Shown here in pieces: positions 8,649 through 16,885 of a stretch of DNA of 64,000 nt. Origin of the DNA: Rosenbergiella collisarenosi (GTDB taxonomy: Bacteria > Pseudomonadota > Gammaproteobacteria > Enterobacterales > Enterobacteriaceae). Numbering within the stretch: the stretch's first letter is position 1; the number at the start of each line of letters is the position of its first letter. The stretch covers positions 1 through 64,000 of the forward strand of contig NZ_JABBFP010000004.1 of NCBI RefSeq assembly GCF_018494085.1, written 5' to 3'. The position numbers were made by a program, and so were the translations under genes. The notes below the pieces were generated by a model. It searched no databases. It was not told the DNA's origin and was given only the letters and a program-made list of their open reading frames with translations.

Positions 8649-8969
8649 ATGAAAAAAATAGCTATCCTCGTTTGCACATTGACCCTCTCTTTCGGCGCTT
8701 TCGCGGCGACACAAGCTAGCGAGGATGCCCTCGCCACCGCCCATAAAGGCGCGGATACGGCTAAAGAGAAATTACACGCCGCGCAAAATAAAGGCGCGCA
8801 GCAAAAGCTCAAAGCACAACATGCGGCGGAAGGTAAAGCCAACTCAACCGGTAGCAAAATCTCCGAAGGCTCGCAAAAAGCCTGGCATAGCACCAAGCAA
8901 GGCGCTGAGAAGGGTTGGGATAAAACTAAAGAAGGTGCCGAGGATCTGAAAAACGACATCTCACCTTAG
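8649..8969 (+). CDS. Small exported Ala/Lys/Gly-rich protein with LEA-like 11-residue repeats
   Basis: Hypothetical periplasmic protein of 106 residues. The signal peptide MKKIAILVCTLTLSFGAFA ends at about residue 19. The mature part is hydrophilic and low in complexity, rich in Ala, Lys, Gly, Gln and Glu. The end holds three tandem 11-mers: GSQKAWHSTKQ (74-84), GAEKGWDKTKE (85-95) and GAEDLKNDISP (96-106), a period typical of group 3 LEA-like amphipathic helices. The start ATG at 8649 is chosen for spacing from GGGAG; an in-frame ATG at 8643 is possible. A role in desiccation or osmotic protection is inference. It ends at a strong bidirectional terminator. Confidence 0.7.
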   Translation: MKKIAILVCTLTLSFGAFAATQASEDALATAHKGADTAKEKLHAAQNKGAQQKLKAQHAAEGKANSTGSKISEGSQKAWHSTKQGAEKGWDKTKEGAEDLKNDISP

Positions 8970-8977
8970 TAACCGCT

Positions 8978-9005
8978 AGGCCCTATCACTGGATAGGGCT
9001 TTATT
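8978..9005. terminator. Bidirectional terminator between the LEA-like gene and the reductase gene
   Basis: GCCCTATC-ACTG-GATAGGGC (8980-8999), a perfect 8-bp stem followed by TTTATT on the plus strand. The convergent reductase gene ends at 9004, so it may serve both genes. Confidence 0.8.
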
Positions 9006-9972
9006 AGAGATCCAGCACCAATACTTCACTACGACTACGCGAACAACACAGCGCAACCTGCTGTGATGGCCCACACTTCTCCTGCTCGCTCTGCACTGTA
9101 TCCCGATGATCGACCTCCCCCGCGACCACGCCGGTTAGACAGGCACCGCACATTCCCATTTCACAGGAAAGCGGAATCGCCACCCCTTGTTCGAGTAACA
9201 CCTGTGCGATCGTCTGCGTCGGTGCGACTGGCCACTGTTGACCGGTTGACGCTAGAGTCACCATAAAGCTCTCGTCGGCTCCCGCCTGACGCGGGGTGCT
9301 GGCTGGCTTAAAGGCTTCGGTAAAGACAGCCTCTGCGGGCCAACCATAAGCGATGGCGCACTCGCGCTGCTGTTGCATAAAACCTTCCGGCCCGCAGAGG
9401 TAGATCAGGGTGTCAGGCGCAGGCTGGGTAAGATCACACGCGATATGCTGGCGTGGGCTGTTGCCCTGCTCACTCAACCAGAGATGGCACTCACCCTGCT
9501 GCCATGGAGTAGAGAGTGCTGACAGGTAGGCCACCTGATGTGCCTGACGGCAGTAATAATGGAGCGTGAAGGCCACCCCTTGCTGTTCTAACTGCAGCGC
9601 CATCGCATACAGCGGGGTGATCCCGATACCCGCGGCGATCAGCACCACGCGCTTGGCGGGTTGCAGCGCAAAGAGGTTACGCGGTGGCGAGATCAGTAAA
9701 CGATCGCCTGGGCGCAGCTGTTGATGTACGAAGCGTGACCCACCACGGGAGGCAGTATCAAAGGCAACACAGATATGGTAGCGGTGGCGATCGCGGTTCG
9801 ACCCGGTGAGTGAATATTGGCGTGATAAGCCCGGGGCAAGCTGTATATCGATATGCGCCCCTGCCTCCCAAAATGGCAATTCGCTATTTGGCGCCTCGGC
9901 CATCAGGCTCACCGCTAAATTTCCAGAGCCTTGCAAGCACAGGCTCTCCACGATCACTGATAACTGTTGCAT
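9004..9972 (-). CDS. VanB-type ferredoxin-NAD(P)H oxidoreductase of a Rieske oxygenase
   Basis: Electron-transfer partner of the adjacent Rieske oxygenase; passes electrons from NAD(P)H through FMN and a [2Fe-2S] centre. The 322 residues show an FMN-binding barrel with RQYSLTGSN, an NAD-binding domain (AAGIGITPLYAM, then YLCGPEGFM) and a C-terminal plant-type ferredoxin domain with CEMGMCGACLTG and a last cysteine in ALCCS. The ATG at 9972 has GAGG upstream; a GTG at 9984 overlapping the oxygenase stop codon is the alternative. Genes are translationally coupled. VanB of vanillate demethylase and PobB-like proteins have this architecture; the substrate cannot be told. Confidence 0.88.
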   Translation of the reverse strand: MQQLSVIVESLCLQGSGNLAVSLMAEAPNSELPFWEAGAHIDIQLAPGLSRQYSLTGSNRDRHRYHICVAFDTASRGGSRFVHQQLRPGDRLLISPPRNLFALQPAKRVVLIAAGIGITPLYAMALQLEQQGVAFTLHYYCRQAHQVAYLSALSTPWQQGECHLWLSEQGNSPRQHIACDLTQPAPDTLIYLCGPEGFMQQQRECAIAYGWPAEAVFTEAFKPASTPRQAGADESFMVTLASTGQQWPVAPTQTIAQVLLEQGVAIPLSCEMGMCGACLTGVVAGEVDHRDTVQSEQEKCGPSQQVALCCSRSRSEVLVLDL

Positions 9973-9980
9973 CGCCCACC

Positions 9981-11012
9981 TCACACTAAGAAGAAATCGC
10001 CGAAGCCCATTTTTTTCAGTCCACGCCGATAGGCGATAGAGCTGCGATCCGCAGGGATATGTGCCTCAAGGCTAAGGTCGAGGGGCAGCCGCTCCGGCAT
10101 CTGCGTTTCGACCATCAGACGGTCCTCCTCGAACACGCGCTGGTTAAAGGCATACACGTCTTCGACCGGGATATCGAGATCGAAATTACGCGCGATGGGC
10201 GCGAACATCCGCGTTTTACGCGCCGAGACTGGCGAGGCGGCATTCATGATGACCAACCGCGCGTCGCCGGGGAAATGAATGGTTAAGGTAGCGGTAAAGG
10301 GAAGGTGCATCTCGAAGTGGCGTAACCACTTGAACCCTTCTGGGGCGCGGAACTCGCTGCTAGCAGGATAGTTACCGACGGTACTCCAATAGTCAGCCTC
10401 GAAGCCATAGTCGCGCTCGATAGCCTGATAGTCGGGAACCTGTTGGTTGCTGGCATCGGCAAAGGTGTCAGTATGGATCCACGCGAAGTGCGCGACATCG
10501 AGGAAGCCTTCGACCTGCCGCCCGGCGAAGCCATTGACCTCGAAGCCCGGGCAGTTAATTTGTTGGAAACCGGCGCTTTCCCAATGCGGCATCACCGGCA
10601 GCTTAGCGGGCTGTTCTGCATCGAATGCGAGACAGACCCAGATCAGGCCGTAACGTTCTTCTACTTTATAGGTCGAGAGATTGAGCTTGGCCGGTATGGC
10701 TTGGTCAGGGCTAGAAGGAATGCGATTGCACTTACCGCCTGCGCCGAAGCGTAAGCCATGGTAGGGGCAGACAATCCCCTGCTCATCATGAAAACCTAGC
10801 GTTAAGGGTACCCCGCGATGTGGACAGACATCGCGCGCCGCAACCACCTCCCCCTGGATGCGATAGAGCACCAGTTGCTCGTCCAGTAATACCGCTTTTA
10901 CCGGTGCCCCGCCGATATCCATGGCGCGCGCGACGGGGTGCCATTGCGCGGCGAGTTTTAACCAATCGTCAGGCTCGAAGGTACAGTGTGCGGGAGGGGT
11001 TACGTTGCTCAT
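9981..11012 (-). CDS. VanA-type Rieske [2Fe-2S] aromatic oxygenase
   Basis: Terminal oxygenase or O-demethylase component, 343 residues, about the VanA length. The N-terminal Rieske domain has CPH (x17) CPYH ligands (CPHRGVP and CPYHGLRF). The catalytic domain has the mononuclear-iron motif DVAHFAWIHTDTF and a later acidic ligand. It is followed by its reductase in the same operon and is divergent from a LysR gene 119 bp away, which probably responds to the substrate. Vanillate demethylation is one possibility; other methoxylated or heterocyclic aromatics are equally open. Confidence 0.88.
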   Translation of the reverse strand: MSNVTPPAHCTFEPDDWLKLAAQWHPVARAMDIGGAPVKAVLLDEQLVLYRIQGEVVAARDVCPHRGVPLTLGFHDEQGIVCPYHGLRFGAGGKCNRIPSSPDQAIPAKLNLSTYKVEERYGLIWVCLAFDAEQPAKLPVMPHWESAGFQQINCPGFEVNGFAGRQVEGFLDVAHFAWIHTDTFADASNQQVPDYQAIERDYGFEADYWSTVGNYPASSEFRAPEGFKWLRHFEMHLPFTATLTIHFPGDARLVIMNAASPVSARKTRMFAPIARNFDLDIPVEDVYAFNQRVFEEDRLMVETQMPERLPLDLSLEAHIPADRSSIAYRRGLKKMGFGDFFLV

Positions 11013-11131
11013 AATGGGTTCCTTAATAATCGCCGGACTATTTTTGTTATGAGATAAGTGATAAACCTTTTACCTGTTCTAATCCATCATTAATAATTCA
11101 GTATGCTGTTGCAAAAAAGAGAACACTTACC

Positions 11132-12040
11132 ATGAGCCCATTTTCCCGCTTCGCCCTCTATTATCTCGCCGTAGTTCGCAGCGGTAGCCTACGCAAGGCT
11201 GCCGAACGCCTGCATATCTCTGCCTCGGCGATCAATCGGCAGATTTTACAGGCGGAGGCGTCATTCGGAACGCCACTGTTTGAGCGACTCGCCGATGGGT
11301 TACGCATGACGACGGCGGGTGAGCTGCTGTACGCCGACCTGCTACGCTGGCAGCGAGAGTTTGAGGTGACGAAACAGCGTTTCGATGAGATCCAGGGGCT
11401 ACAGCGGGGTAAGGTTAAGATCGGCTTAGTGCAAGCCCTCAATCAAGGTGAAATTGCCGATTGTTTAGCACGTCTGGTCGAGCAGTACCCGTCGTTAACG
11501 TTAGAAATCGTGATCGAGAGTAGTAAGGCGATCGGCGAACAGTTACGAACGGCTAATCTAGATGTGGGATTATTACTGGATCCGGGGGAGGTGTCCGGTC
11601 TCGAGGTCAGGAGTTTTTGTGAACTCGACGTAGGTGTCGCCCTTTCCCCTCGCCATCCGTTGGCAGCGAAAAAAACATTGAGGCTTAGTGAGTTACATGG
11701 GCAACGCCATATTCTACCGGGTGAGAACCTAGTAGTGCACGAACGCGTAATTGCGCTGTATCAGCGCGCGGCGCTGTCTGTGGAGAATACGATTATCTGC
11801 AACGATATAGCGCTTATTCGTCACTTTGTAACTAAAGATAGTGGAATAGCGCTGCTATGTCAGCTCGACGTACAGCGAGAGATAGAGGAAGGGAGCTTGG
11901 TGTTTATTCCCCTCCACAACAACCGGACTTTGCCGTTAACCTTGGCATTATGCGTTGCGCCATCACGCCAGCTTTCGCGGGCCGCACTACGGGTTATTCA
12001 ACAGTTAAGCGAGAGTATCGAGATCATCGCGACGAAATAG
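11132..12040 (+). CDS. LysR-family transcriptional regulator, probable regulator of the Rieske oxygenase operon
   Basis: DNA-binding regulator of 302 residues. The N-terminal winged helix-turn-helix (about 5-63) has the LysR pattern SGSLRKAAERLHISASAINRQI. The rest is a periplasmic-binding-like effector domain (90-295) with the usual GIALL motif. It is transcribed away from the oxygenase/reductase operon, the common arrangement for a LysR activator of the divergent genes. The 119-bp space between them, AT-rich and containing GATAAGTGATAA, is the likely operator region. The downstream pilus operon is over 600 bp away and is a less likely target. Confidence 0.88.
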   Translation: MSPFSRFALYYLAVVRSGSLRKAAERLHISASAINRQILQAEASFGTPLFERLADGLRMTTAGELLYADLLRWQREFEVTKQRFDEIQGLQRGKVKIGLVQALNQGEIADCLARLVEQYPSLTLEIVIESSKAIGEQLRTANLDVGLLLDPGEVSGLEVRSFCELDVGVALSPRHPLAAKKTLRLSELHGQRHILPGENLVVHERVIALYQRAALSVENTIICNDIALIRHFVTKDSGIALLCQLDVQREIEEGSLVFIPLHNNRTLPLTLALCVAPSRQLSRAALRVIQQLSESIEIIATK

Positions 12041-12512
12041 TCGTTAACAGATAAGTGATAGTTGTTATTACGTCAAGCTGTATGACATAGGGTGTAGCCC
12101 ACGAGAATAAACATAACGAAGAGGATACTGAAGGGATTGATGGCTAAAGATTATTCATTATCTAAAAGCCATCTTCCATGTAATAATTTTATCGATAAAA
12201 AAATGCTAACCTAGGATTAGCCTGTTAATAATAGAAATAGGTAGACACCTACCCTATTTATCAATTAATAAAACTGTACGTCCTTGGTAGGTATTCGGCT
12301 TGCACGTGTTAGTTTGACGATAAGCCTATTATTTTTGCTAAGAAAAATAATGTCTGTTTTTTTAAACAAGAAAACCAGCTCAATGTTTATCATTTTATCT
12401 TGATAATTTTCATCAAAACCCAAAAATAAAAATTAATGATGGTAATAAAAAGATTATTTTTTATCTTGTTGATATTATTAGTTAAATAACCTAAAAAAGC
12501 TCATTAAACTTC

Positions 12513-12552
12513 CTTACCAATCATTTATCCCCTCTAATGATCGGTTGGTAAG
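12513..12552 (+). repeat. Bulged inverted repeat in the pilus operon leader
   Basis: CTTACCAA-TCATT pairs with AATGA and, after a 4-nt bulge, TTGGTAAG: 13 paired bases around a 10-nt loop. It lies just upstream of the predicted pilus promoter, so it may be a protein-binding site or an RNA hairpin of an upstream transcript. Confidence 0.45.
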
Positions 12553-12584
12553 CGTAAGGATTCATTAAATACCTCTAATGTTAA

Positions 12585-12613
12585 TTGACAATTTTATAGC
12601 GCCATAGGATTAT
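12585..12613 (+). promoter_or_regulatory. Candidate sigma70 promoter of the pilus operon
   Basis: A perfect TTGACA (12585-12590) is followed by 17 bp and GATTAT (12608-12613), four of six matches to the -10 consensus. The predicted transcript start, near 12620, falls inside the terminator-like hairpin and leaves a leader of about 60 nt. Confidence 0.4.
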
Positions 12614-12630
12614 TCCTAGCGGCGTTTTTT
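12600..12630 (+). terminator. Terminator-like hairpin upstream of the pilus operon
   Basis: CGCC-A-TAGGA, loop TTAT, TCCTA-GC-GGCG, then six T residues (12625-12630) form an intrinsic-terminator shape on the plus strand. It would stop readthrough from the LysR side, or act as an attenuator if a promoter upstream also serves the pilus genes. Confidence 0.5.
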
Positions 12631-12680
12631 CGGCCACTATTACAGTTTAAAAAAACAGAACTGAAGCCAAGAGGTGTTAT

Positions 12681-13223
12681 ATGAAATTACGGCCATTCCT
12701 ATTCATTATTCCATTGTTATCGTTATCAGCCTTACCCGCTTCTGCGGCGACTGAAGGCACCTTGAGCGGTCAAGTTGGTGTACAAGTTATTATTAGTGAA
12801 GGGTGTACCGTAGGAAATAACACCTCATCAGGAACCGCCAACGAATGGGGAAGTATTAACTTTGGTACCTATGCGGACTTATCCAATATTATCAACGGTA
12901 CCGTTTTGGGCTCGAATGGAACCGATACCGTTACAGTGACCTGTACCTCTGGGTTATCACCGACCCTCACGCTCAATGGCGGAGGCAATCAGGCCAACCA
13001 GTTACGTAGCATGGTCTCGGGTAGTACGACGATCCCTTATCGACTCTATTCTGACTCGTCATACAGCAAGGAGATCCCGGTCAATGGCAGTATCGCGCTT
13101 GCCGCGGATGGCACTGCTCAAAGTATTCCCCTCTACGGTCGAATTCTGCCCGGCGACCAGAAATCGAGCGCACCGACTGCAGGAACCTACACCGATACTG
13201 TTACCGCAACCTTGAGTTGGTAA
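12681..13223 (+). CDS. Csu-type pilus major subunit, spore coat U domain protein
   Basis: Probable major pilin (CsuA/B-like) of an archaic chaperone-usher pilus; 180 residues. The signal peptide (about 1-22) ends PASA. The mature protein is a spore coat U (SCPU) domain: an early cysteine in the SEGCTVGN region, a WGSINFGTY segment, a second cysteine in TVTCTSG and a C-terminal donor-like strand GTYTDTVTATLSW. The Shine-Dalgarno is GAGGTG. First gene of a tight five-gene operon. Confidence 0.88.
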   Translation: MKLRPFLFIIPLLSLSALPASAATEGTLSGQVGVQVIISEGCTVGNNTSSGTANEWGSINFGTYADLSNIINGTVLGSNGTDTVTVTCTSGLSPTLTLNGGGNQANQLRSMVSGSTTIPYRLYSDSSYSKEIPVNGSIALAADGTAQSIPLYGRILPGDQKSSAPTAGTYTDTVTATLSW

Positions 13224-13238
13224 GGCGGCTTGGGCTGG

Positions 13239-13751
13239 GTGAGTAAAATAGCCATTCTTGGCTGTTTCCTATTCTTGGCTAGCGCATCAGCAGGGACCAC
13301 CAGCGATACCTTCCAGGTTTCGGCGGTAATCACTAGTGGCTGCGAGTTTGGAACGACTCAGGTCAGTAGTAGCGGGAACTTCGGTACGATAAGTTTCGGT
13401 ACTATAACCGCTATTGGTAATAACGTGGAGGTTGCCAGTAGCGTGGGGGCGGGATCTATCGTGGTGACTTGTACGCCGGGCACCGCGATTACGCTCTCTC
13501 TTGACTATGGCATCCATGGAGGAACGGCGGCTCAGCGCTACCTCTCTAATGGGTCAAGTGTCTTGGGCTACCAACTTTATCAAGACGCTGCATACAGTAA
13601 TGTCTGGGGAAGCGGCTCACTGGCCTATAGCGTCAGTTCTTTCCCTCAATCAACGCAGACCTATACCATTTATGGTCGGCTATTTTCGATGAGTTCCCTG
13701 CCCAATAAGGGGACTTATACTGACACCATCACTGTAACCTTGGTTTATTAA
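13239..13751 (+). CDS. Csu-type pilus minor subunit, spore coat U domain protein
   Basis: Second SCPU-domain pilin of the operon (CsuA or CsuB-like), about 170 residues. I choose the GTG at 13239 because AAGGCGG lies about 10 bp upstream and it gives a clean signal peptide (SKIAILGCFLFLASASA); a TTG at 13230 is possible in the same frame. It has cysteines in ITSGCEFG and VTCTPG, and ends GTYTDTITVTLVY like its neighbour. It lies 15 bp after the major subunit gene. Confidence 0.85.
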   Translation: MSKIAILGCFLFLASASAGTTSDTFQVSAVITSGCEFGTTQVSSSGNFGTISFGTITAIGNNVEVASSVGAGSIVVTCTPGTAITLSLDYGIHGGTAAQRYLSNGSSVLGYQLYQDAAYSNVWGSGSLAYSVSSFPQSTQTYTIYGRLFSMSSLPNKGTYTDTITVTLVY

Positions 13752-13754
13752 GTC

Positions 13755-14522
13755 ATGAAAATCATTAGACTACTCGCTCTTTTTATCACGATATTCTGCG
13801 TAGGCAAGTCGAACGCCGCCGGTAATGCATTGTTAGTGTGGCCGATATTGCAGACCATCGAGGCCGACCAAAGCGGTAGCGCACTATGGTTAGAAAACCG
13901 TGGTGATAGCGATATTCATCTACAGGTACGCATTTTTAGCTGGCAACAGCGAGGGTCGCAAGACCACTATGCCGATCAAACAGAGGTAGTGGCAAGCCCA
14001 CCATTTATCGATATTCCCCCGCGACAGAAGCAGTTAGTGCGGTTAATTCGTACCGGTGCCGTTCCTCGTAGCGGCGAGCAAGCCTACCGTATTATTCTCG
14101 ACCAGCTTCCCCCGAGCAGTGCAAGTAGTCCAAAGGACAGTGCAGGACTGCAGTTACAAATGCGCTATGTGCTACCACTATTTACCTACGCCCAGGGTGT
14201 ATGGACACAGCCGCGTACCGATAAACCACGAGATGCGGCGACGGCTACCACACCCGCCTTATCGTGGAGCGTCGCACGCCAAACTCAGCCGCAATTGACG
14301 ATCACCAATCACGGGCAGGTCCATGCACGACTGACCGATGTGTTCTTCGCTAAGCAGCCCATCCTCGATGGCTCTGCGGTCGTCGTGAATAAGGGGTTAT
14401 TAGGGTATGTATTGGCAGGCCAGTCTATGACCTTCCCGCTACCGAAAAGTAGTCAGGATGTATCGACTTTGCATCTCTATGCAAAACTGGAAGATAATGG
14501 CCAGATTATTGCCTTAAGATAA
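13755..14522 (+). CDS. Csu-type periplasmic pilus chaperone
   Basis: PapD-like chaperone (CsuC-like), 255 residues, which stabilises SCPU subunits by donor-strand complementation. It has a signal peptide (about 1-22), a first immunoglobulin-like domain containing LWLENRGDSDIHLQVRIFSW and the PPRQKQLVRLIRTG motif of the subunit-binding edge strand, then a second domain from about 160. It starts 3 bp after the pilin gene and its TAA overlaps the usher ATG by one base. Confidence 0.9.
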   Translation: MKIIRLLALFITIFCVGKSNAAGNALLVWPILQTIEADQSGSALWLENRGDSDIHLQVRIFSWQQRGSQDHYADQTEVVASPPFIDIPPRQKQLVRLIRTGAVPRSGEQAYRIILDQLPPSSASSPKDSAGLQLQMRYVLPLFTYAQGVWTQPRTDKPRDAATATTPALSWSVARQTQPQLTITNHGQVHARLTDVFFAKQPILDGSAVVVNKGLLGYVLAGQSMTFPLPKSSQDVSTLHLYAKLEDNGQIIALR

Positions 14523-16885
14523 TGATCGTAAAGCTACGAGTAAGGCTATCATGCCCTTCATCATTCACCTTACTCGTTGCGTTAGCCACTCGGTTGGCCT
14601 ATGCGGCTGATTACGACGCCCTCCCCAAGCCCAGCACAGTATCCGCCCCGGTGGAGCGCTATTCCCTCTGGTTAACCATTGAGACTAATGGCCGTAATGA
14701 TGGAGCGGTGACACCTGTGAAGGTGGAAAACCAACATTATTTTGTTGAAAACCAAGTACTAAAAAAACATTACATCCATACTTCAGATAACCAGGAATGG
14801 GTGGATACCGCCACCCTCCCCGGGGTAACGACCCTTTACGATAGCCAGCACCAAGTATTAAAACTTCGGGTGCCTGATAGTTGGTTGCCTCTGCAATCGT
14901 TTCGGGAAAATAACGCTATTGGACAGTCGATTAGTAGTTCACAGGGACTGCTATTCAATTACGACCTTTACTCCACTAATAGCACACATAACAACCGCTA
15001 TTCCACGTTATGGTTAGAGCAGCGTTATTTCTCAAGTAGCGGTTACCTTTCTAATACCGGAACGCTACGTAAAAACTGGCGAGGCGGGAACGACGCTGAT
15101 CAAGGCTACCTGCGCTACGACACCACATGGCGCTATAGCGATATCGACCGCATGGTCAGTTACCAAGTCGGCGATGTGATCAGTAATTCACTTAGTTGGA
15201 GTAACTCCGTGCGCTTAGGAGGGATTAGGGTCAGCCGTAATTTTTCGATTCGTCCCGATCTAGTGACCTATCCGCTATTGAACGTTAGTGGAACGGCGGC
15301 CGTTCCCGGTAGTGTCGATCTTTTTATCAACGGCTATAAAGCCAGTAATAATACGGTAGATGCCGGCCCGTGGACGTTGACCAATACGCCCTACATTAAT
15401 GGCTCTGGCGACGCGACCGTCGTCACGACCGATGCATTGGGACGGCGGGTGGAGACAAGTCTTCCTTTCTATGTAGCAAACCAACTCTTGAAACCGGGCT
15501 TAAGCGACTACGATTTCAGCGCCGGCGCCTTGCGAAATCATTATGGTACGCGCAGTGTTGACTACACGGCGGGGGCGTTAAGTAGCTATTACCGCTATGG
15601 CGTGTCGGATCACCTCACGCTCGCCGTTGAGGGCGAAGCGAGGCAGGGCTTAGTTAAGAGTGGCGTGGGTATCGATATCGCGCCTTGGCGTTTAGGTACG
15701 TTGTCGCTGAGCGCCAGTCAATCTTTTGCGCAGCAGACCGGACAGCAGCTCTCTGTCGGCTATTCGTGGATCTCTCCCCTGTTCAATCTGAGCCTTAGCC
15801 ATTTACAGCGTACTCGCGCCTTTAGCGATCTCTCTGTCTACGACACCACAGCATCCCTGAGCCGCCGATCGGAGCAAGCGACACTCAGTTTCGCGCCTTT
15901 CGGCCATGCCATCGGCAATATTGGCTTGGGCTACTTTGCGATTACCTCGCAGGATCACACGCGGACTCGCCTCGCTAATCTATCGTGGAGTAAGAGCCTA
16001 TGGGGAAGTAGCAGTATCAACCTCTCGTTGAATAAGACCTTAGGGGATGATGGCGTGGCAGGACAATTACAACTGATTATTCCTTTCGGTCACGACAGCT
16101 CGCTGGCGCTCGCCCAGCGTCGGGATACGAATAACCAAACCTCGCAAACGCTGACCTATAGTCGCGCCATACCGACGGAAGGGGGACTAGGGTGGAACCT
16201 CGCCAGCGATACAAGGCAGCAAGGGTATCGTCAGGCCGATTTATCGTGGAAAACCGATTACGCCTTACTGAGCGGCGGAACATATGGAAGCTCGGGTAAC
16301 CACACTCAGTGGACGGATGTCAGTGGCTCCTTGGTGTGGATGGATGATGATCTGTTTGCGAGCAGTAAAATTAACGATGCCTTTATCGTTGTGAGTACCA
16401 GTGGTTATCGCGATATTCCGGTTAATTATGAAAATCGCTACTTAGGCAAGACAAATCGCTATGGGCATCTGCTCGTCCCCTATGTCAGTGCCTGGTACCC
16501 TGCAAAACTCGATATCGATCCCCTCGGCCTACCGCCGAATATGCTGCTGGCGACGGTCGAGCAACACGTCGCCGTCAGGGAAGGAAGCGGCGCGCTAGCG
16601 ACATTTGCGATGCATATGACCCACCCACTGTTGTTAACCATCGTCGATCAGCACGACCAGCCTCTCGCCCAGGGAACCCAGGTCAAAGAGTTGATCAGCG
16701 GCCAGTCGACGTCGATTGGCTATGGTGGACAAGCATGGTTCGCTGATGCGCCGCAAAGCAGTAAAATTTCCGTGGGCCCCTCAGCAAGCTGTGTCTATAC
16801 GCTAGCGGGTGATCATCACGACGATCAGTTAGATACCCAGAAAATTATTTGCCCCCGCAGCCCATCTAGTGAGGTTTCACCATGA
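14522..16885 (+). CDS. Csu-type outer-membrane fimbrial usher
   Basis: FimD/PapC-superfamily outer-membrane usher (CsuD-like) that assembles and secretes the pilus; 787 residues, about the length of archaic ushers. Signal peptide about 1-28 ending AYA, N-terminal periplasmic domain, 24-strand-type barrel with plug (GTAAVPGSVDLFING around 258-272, followed by GPWTLTNTPYINGSGDATVVTTD), then C-terminal domains with DIPVNYENRYLGKTNRYGHL typical of ushers. Overlaps the chaperone stop codon and the tip-protein start codon. Confidence 0.93.
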   Translation: MIVKLRVRLSCPSSFTLLVALATRLAYAADYDALPKPSTVSAPVERYSLWLTIETNGRNDGAVTPVKVENQHYFVENQVLKKHYIHTSDNQEWVDTATLPGVTTLYDSQHQVLKLRVPDSWLPLQSFRENNAIGQSISSSQGLLFNYDLYSTNSTHNNRYSTLWLEQRYFSSSGYLSNTGTLRKNWRGGNDADQGYLRYDTTWRYSDIDRMVSYQVGDVISNSLSWSNSVRLGGIRVSRNFSIRPDLVTYPLLNVSGTAAVPGSVDLFINGYKASNNTVDAGPWTLTNTPYINGSGDATVVTTDALGRRVETSLPFYVANQLLKPGLSDYDFSAGALRNHYGTRSVDYTAGALSSYYRYGVSDHLTLAVEGEARQGLVKSGVGIDIAPWRLGTLSLSASQSFAQQTGQQLSVGYSWISPLFNLSLSHLQRTRAFSDLSVYDTTASLSRRSEQATLSFAPFGHAIGNIGLGYFAITSQDHTRTRLANLSWSKSLWGSSSINLSLNKTLGDDGVAGQLQLIIPFGHDSSLALAQRRDTNNQTSQTLTYSRAIPTEGGLGWNLASDTRQQGYRQADLSWKTDYALLSGGTYGSSGNHTQWTDVSGSLVWMDDDLFASSKINDAFIVVSTSGYRDIPVNYENRYLGKTNRYGHLLVPYVSAWYPAKLDIDPLGLPPNMLLATVEQHVAVREGSGALATFAMHMTHPLLLTIVDQHDQPLAQGTQVKELISGQSTSIGYGGQAWFADAPQSSKISVGPSASCVYTLAGDHHDDQLDTQKIICPRSPSSEVSP

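Larger units (their letters stand above)
12041..12680. other. Long AT-rich leader region of the pilus operon
   Basis: No gene is visible in 640 bp between the LysR gene and the pilus operon. The region is strongly AT-rich (12200-12480 especially). Its last 170 bp hold a bulged inverted repeat (12513-12552), a promoter-like pair (12585-12613) and a terminator-like hairpin (12600-12630), described separately. Confidence 0.6.

Noticed and set aside
8516-8719. Short open frame overlapping the LEA-like gene start
   Set aside because: Its second half is the exported LEA-like gene read in another frame; no supporting motif.
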